Origin: Trebonia sp963777905
Lineage (GTDB): Bacteria > Actinomycetota > Actinomycetes > Streptosporangiales > Streptosporangiaceae
Assembly: GCA_963777905.1 (NCBI GenBank)
Contig: CAVZSM010000009.1
Span: forward strand, 248,001 to 312,000
DNA length: 64,000 nt
Direction: 5' to 3'
This document shows, piece by piece, positions 60,564 through 64,000 of this stretch. The translations under genes and the position numbers were made by a program. A model generated the notes under the pieces. That model did not search any database, was not told the DNA's origin, and saw only the letters and a program-made list of their open reading frames with translations. Position 1 is the stretch's first letter; every line of letters begins with the position of its first letter.

Positions 60564-61298
60564 GTCACGGTTACCTTCGCCGGCAGCGGCGACGCGTTCG
60601 GCAGCGGCGGCCGGTACCAGGCATGCATCCACCTGCGCCCAGCGGGCAGCAGCCCGCTGCTCCTGGACTGCGGCGCCACGTCACTCAGCGCCCTGAAGCG
60701 GCTCGGGATCGACCCCGGCGAGATCGCCGCGGTGTTCGTCTCGCACCTGCACGGCGACCACTTCGGCGGGCTCCCCTTCCTGATCCTCGACGGACAGTTC
60801 TCCCGCCGCACCAGGCCGCTTGCCGTCGTCGGACCGCCCGGCACGGCCACCCGGCTAGCCGACACGATGGAATGCCTGTTCCCTGGATCCTCGACGACGC
60901 CTCGCCGGTTCGCCGTCGAGGTCACCGAACTCGCCCCGGGGACCAGCAGCACACTATGCGGAGTCGCCGTCCGCGCCTGGGAAGCAGACCACCCCAGCGG
61001 CGCCCCGGCCCTCCTCCTCCGCCTGGACCTGGCTGGCAAGACCATCGCCTACACAGGCGACACCGCGTGGACCGGCGCGATCGCCGAGGCAGCGGCGGAT
61101 GCCGACCTGCTCATCGCCGAGGCGTACTACCGAGACAAGCACATCCCGTACCACCTGCGGCTAGCCGACCTCCACGCCCACCTGGACCAGCTGACCGCCC
61201 GGCGCATCATCCTCACCCACATGTCCGCCGACATGCTCGACGCCCCGCAGGAGCCATCCTTCGAGCAGGCCCGCGACGGACTCACCATCACCCTGTAG
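60564..61298 (+). CDS. MBL-fold metallo-hydrolase (RNase Z-like), start unclear
   Basis: A metallo-beta-lactamase-fold hydrolase: VTFAGSGDAFGSGGRYQACI, the metal motif SHLHGDHFGGLP, ADHP, TGDTAWTGAI and a late LTHMS. It should be a zinc-dependent phosphodiesterase or related hydrolase. The homologous frame has no ATG, GTG or TTG before GTG 60732, which is inside the metal-site strand. Either a start codon was lost (GTC at 60564) or one extra base near 60563 separates it from ATG 60506, which has AAGGAG upstream. Confidence 0.75.
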   Translation, partial: VTVTFAGSGDAFGSGGRYQACIHLRPAGSSPLLLDCGATSLSALKRLGIDPGEIAAVFVSHLHGDHFGGLPFLILDGQFSRRTRPLAVVGPPGTATRLADTMECLFPGSSTTPRRFAVEVTELAPGTSSTLCGVAVRAWEADHPSGAPALLLRLDLAGKTIAYTGDTAWTGAIAEAAADADLLIAEAYYRDKHIPYHLRLADLHAHLDQLTARRIILTHMSADMLDAPQEPSFEQARDGLTITL

Positions 61299-61474
61299 AG
61301 CTGGCCGAAATCGCGAATACCCACGAAGACCGCCTCAGGAGTCCCGCGATGCGTTGAAGAGGATCACGTCGAATACGACTAGGCATTTGTCGAATTCACT
61401 GTGACGGCACGGAATCACCAACCTGGCTACCGTATTGCCACTCGCACGCGACGCGATCGGAGCAGAATACGTCC

Positions 61475-62037
61475 GTGCGCGGATACGTGGGGGTAACGGA
61501 CTACATCCTGGCCGTGAAGAACAACCAGCCCAGCCTGCACGCCCCATTGAAGAGCCTGCCCTGGCGGCAGGTCCCGGCCGCCTTCGACGCCAGGGAGAAA
61601 GGTCACGGCCGCGCCGGGTGGCGCACTCTCAAGATGACCGCCGTGGCCGCCGGGATCGCCTTCCCGCACGCCGCCCAGGCCATCCAGATCAGGCGCCGGC
61701 GGCGGCCGCTGAACGGCGGAACCAGGCGACGCTGGTCAACCGAGACCAGCTTTGCCGTCACCAGCCTGGGCGCCAGCCAGGCCACCCCGTCCAGGTCGCC
61801 GCCTGGATCCGCGGCCACTGGGGCATCGAAGCCCTCCACCACATTCGCGACGTCACCTTCGGCGAGGACGCCTCCCAGATCCGCACCGGCAACGGCCCCC
61901 AGGTCATGGCCACCCTGCGCAACCTTGGCATCGCCATCCTCAAGCCCGGCGGCTGCCCCAGCATCGCGGCCGCCTGCCGCTACCACGCCCGCGACGCCAC
62001 CCGGACCCTGGCCACCCTCGGGCTCAGCCCGGCATGA
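61475..62037 (+). mobile_element. ISAs1-family transposase remnant
   Basis: The C-terminal half of an ISAs1-type DDE transposase: DYILAVKNNQPSLHAPLKSLPW, GHGRAGWRTLKMTAVAAGIAFPHAAQAIQI, then AAWIRGHWGIEALHHIRDVTFGEDASQIRTGNGPQVMATLRNLGIAIL. One base is missing in the C run near 61787, where the frame changes. The N-terminal half and catalytic first Asp are absent, so it cannot move on its own. The preceding 61299-61474 is comparatively AT-rich and holds no gene. Confidence 0.85.
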
Positions 62038-62260
62038 CCAACCCGGCATAGCCCGCGCACCCCAGCGAGATGGCCGTGCAAGCGGTGATGCCTGGCGCCG
62101 TCCGGCGAACCCGGCGGGACCGGGGCCACCAGGGCCCGGCTCCGGCGATGACTGGCTGGATGCGCCCGAGGCGAAGCCCCGCGTGCGGTGCCGGCGAGCT
62201 GGCGAGATACGCTCGCCTGGTCTTGCCCGCCACGGACGCGGGCACCGGGGAGGCGGCCTT

Positions 62261-63076
62261 ATGTCAGATGCCGGCCCACCGGCGGCCGAGCCCGGGTATC
62301 TGCTCGACAACGCGCAGGCACAAGCACAGGGCCGGTTCGCCGGCCTGGAGGACAGCTTCGACACCCTGACCCAACGCCACCTGGCTGCCCGGGGGCTGCG
62401 GCCAGGATGGCGGTGCCTGGAGGTGGGAGCCGGCAGCGGCTCGGTAGCGCGCTGGCTGGCCAGCCAGGCCGGCCCGGACGGCTCGGTGCTGGCCACCGAC
62501 ATCGACACCCGGTGGGCCGAGACCGGCGGCCTCCCGAACCTGGAAGTCATCCAGCACGACATCGCCACCGACCCCCTGCCCGGCGGAGCGTTCGACCTGA
62601 TCCACGCACGCCTGGTCCTGGTACACCTGCCAGCCCGCAACCAGGTCCTGGCCCGGCTGGTGGCCGCGCTCAAGCCGGACGGCTGGCTGATCGCCGAGGA
62701 CTTCGACTCTTCCTTGCCCCATTGCCTCGACCCGGCCACCGGCGAGGAACAAGCGTTCGTCAAGGTCGGCCAGGCACTCGTCGGCGCGCTGCACCGGCGG
62801 GGAGCCGACACCACCTACCCCCGCACCCTCCCGCACCGTCTCCGCAGCGCAGGGCTGGCCGACGTCGGCGCCAGCGGGCATCTGGTGATATACCACGGAG
62901 ACTCACCAGAAGCGGTCCTGCAACAGGCCAACCTCGACCAGGTCGGGCCCTCCCTGGTGGACGCCGGCCTGGTCACCGCCACCGACCTCCAGACTGCTCA
63001 GCGGCTGCTCCGCGACCCAGCCTTCATCGCCAACCACCCCCTGATGATCACAGCCTGGGGCCGCAAACCCCGCTAA
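62261..63076 (+). CDS. Class I SAM-dependent methyltransferase
   Basis: A 271-residue methyltransferase with SAM motif I CLEVGAGSGSVARWLAS (about residues 51-67), then VLATDIDTRW, DLIHARLVLVHLPARNQVLARLVAALKPDGWLIAEDF. It resembles UbiE/small-molecule methyltransferases. ATG 62261 has GGGGAGG seven bases upstream. The upstream reading frame is open into the ISAs1 remnant but this is chance. It stands between two transposase remnants, so it may be mobile cargo. The substrate is unknown. Confidence 0.88.
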   Translation: MSDAGPPAAEPGYLLDNAQAQAQGRFAGLEDSFDTLTQRHLAARGLRPGWRCLEVGAGSGSVARWLASQAGPDGSVLATDIDTRWAETGGLPNLEVIQHDIATDPLPGGAFDLIHARLVLVHLPARNQVLARLVAALKPDGWLIAEDFDSSLPHCLDPATGEEQAFVKVGQALVGALHRRGADTTYPRTLPHRLRSAGLADVGASGHLVIYHGDSPEAVLQQANLDQVGPSLVDAGLVTATDLQTAQRLLRDPAFIANHPLMITAWGRKPR

Positions 63077-63196
63077 CCGCCCCTCCAGGGCGCCACCCCG
63101 CGGCCACAGCCACGGCGAGGTGACCCGGCCAGCAAGCCGAGGATCACCGCCATGATGCCCGCCAGACAACCGAACCCCGACACCACAAACCGGACA

Positions 63197-64000
63197 TCAC
63201 GTCACTATGCCGTGGCCCTGGATGTAACCGTGCTCGAAATGGGTGAGGACCAGGGCTGCCCGCGCGATGTCGCCGATCTTGCTGGGGCTGAGGGTGATGT
63301 GCTGGAGTGCCCGCCAGCGGCCTGTGAGCAGGGCGAAGCCGCGTTCGCCCAGGCAGCGCAGAGACCGCTGGAGAGCATTTCGCGTGCGGTTGCTGATATC
63401 GAGGGCGCGGCCTCCGGCGGGCCGGCGGACCGGGATGTGGATGCCGATGCCCGCACCCTCATAGCCGGGATCTGCCAGGTAGCCAGCCCTTGGGCGGCAG
63501 CGCGGTAGAGCGCGGGCAGGGCATGCAGGCGGGCGGCGGTGATGTCGTGCACCGACCCTGGCTCCACGCCGGAGACCCACAGCGGGAAGCCGTCTGGGGC
63601 GAGCACCGCCTGGACGTTGCCGCCGTGAGCATGTGCCTTGCCGGAATACCACAGGTCGATCAGCTCACCCTGCGCGCTGACCGCAGGCTCGCGGCACCGG
63701 TCGGCCTCGATGATCGTCCGTCCAGGATCACGTGACCAAAGCCCCGCTCGCTCGCTCGTCGCAGCGCCTCTCGCAGATCCGGAGCCTGATCGGCGAGCAC
63801 CTCGATGACCTCATCCTGGTAGCGGTAGGCGGTGGCCCGGGAGATCCCGTGGTCGCGCGCCAGCGCGTCAGGCGTGGTGCGGTCACGGAACCAGCGCAGC
63901 GCCAGTACCGCCTGCCAGAAGCAGGAAAGCGTCCGGCTGCCACGCGGTGTGCCGCGGCGCCGCTCCGCGAGCAGCTAGCCTCGCGACGAACTGCACCAGT
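63197..64000 (-). mobile_element. IS5-type (DDE_Tnp_4) transposase remnant, cut by window end
   Basis: On the minus strand: an HTH region (FWQAVLALRWFRDRTTPDAL; HGISRATAYRYQDEV), catalytic-core pieces GHVILDG and GNVQAVLAPDGFPLWVSGVEPGS, HDITAARLHALPAL, then DPGYEGAGIGIHIPV and ALDISNRTRNALQRSLRCLGERGFALL. Frames change near 63720 and 63483 (each one missing base) and near 63974. The 5' end lies beyond the window. No terminal inverted repeat was found at the visible end. Confidence 0.82.

Noticed and set aside
61475..63076. Single 533-codon frame joining the ISAs1 remnant and the methyltransferase
   Set aside because: The middle part is a wrong-frame reading of the transposase, and the methyltransferase has its own ATG and ribosome site at 62261.
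58410..64000. Prophage or integrative element
   Set aside because: No integrase, capsid, terminase, relaxase or att-flanked tRNA was seen; only IS remnants and single orphan genes.

Overview
The window comes from a very high-GC actinobacterium, most likely a filamentous, sporulating one. The block uvrC-rapZ-yvcK-whiA at the left and the block garA/FHA - FtsR-type MerR - bifunctional nuclease - second MerR - gcvP in the middle have the gene order known from actinobacteria; the second matches the Mycobacterium tuberculosis Rv1827-Rv1832 order. Start codons are often GTG or TTG and many neighbours overlap by 4 nt. The genus cannot be fixed from the sequence. I see no tRNA, rRNA or CRISPR array.

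Layout. 1-4593: whiA (cut by the window edge), yvcK (frameshifted), rapZ, uvrC, all minus. 4674-7929: a lone cytochrome P450, an intergenic region with repeats and perfect inverted repeats, then alanine dehydrogenase divergent from an Lrp/AsnC regulator. 8074-11844: a tightly coupled four-gene operon (acyl-CoA dehydrogenase-like flavoprotein, PhnD-like protein without signal peptide, TusA-like/diiron ferritin-like fusion, DUF488), the best candidate for an undescribed system. 11832-15479: F420-type nitroreductase relative, DinB protein, two-RCK potassium channel, O-methyltransferase-like enzyme. 15597-24181: a copper/redox locus with a lipoprotein, a membrane protein fused to a SCO1-like domain, DUF5134, a related membrane protein, a divergent ECF sigma/ZAS anti-sigma pair, CopA and CopZ. 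24321-27415: ApbE, FMN-binding protein, ferric-reductase-like flavocytochrome and a Rieske protein. 27923-37904: cupin, gcvP with a glycine riboswitch, the ResR/FtsR/GarA regulatory block, a mannose-1-phosphate guanylyltransferase with a degenerate phosphomannomutase domain, and a CDP-alcohol phosphatidyltransferase.

38150-47690: two paralogous FAD monooxygenases, the second coupled to an epoxide-hydrolase-like enzyme, surround a DinB protein, a WYL regulator, an ABC exporter with YceI, and a DesK/NarL-type two-component system. 47715-53389: a complete PTS-dependent dihydroxyacetone kinase system (GlpF, DhaK, DhaL, its own Enzyme I, DhaM and HPr) with an IclR regulator. Nearly the same 17-bp palindrome lies before glpF and between dhaM and iclR. 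53508-58229: DUF429, an NAD(P)-binding protein, a TetR regulator with an operator-like palindrome, an uncharacterised protein and a broken beta-lactamase-fold esterase. 58410-64000 looks accessory: broken HNH/DUF222 gene, two small proteins, an MBL hydrolase without a clear start, an ISAs1 remnant, a methyltransferase and an IS5-type transposase remnant.

Two features cut across the window. Single-base frameshifts are frequent, including in conserved genes such as yvcK and HPr, and several lie in homopolymers; this looks like indel error in the assembly, though real decay is possible for the transposases and HNH gene. Short perfect repeats are also unusually common: an 18-bp box in four copies (one inside ptsI), a paired 23-bp palindrome module at two loci, and about ten tandem repeats of 6-17 bp, many in frame inside genes.
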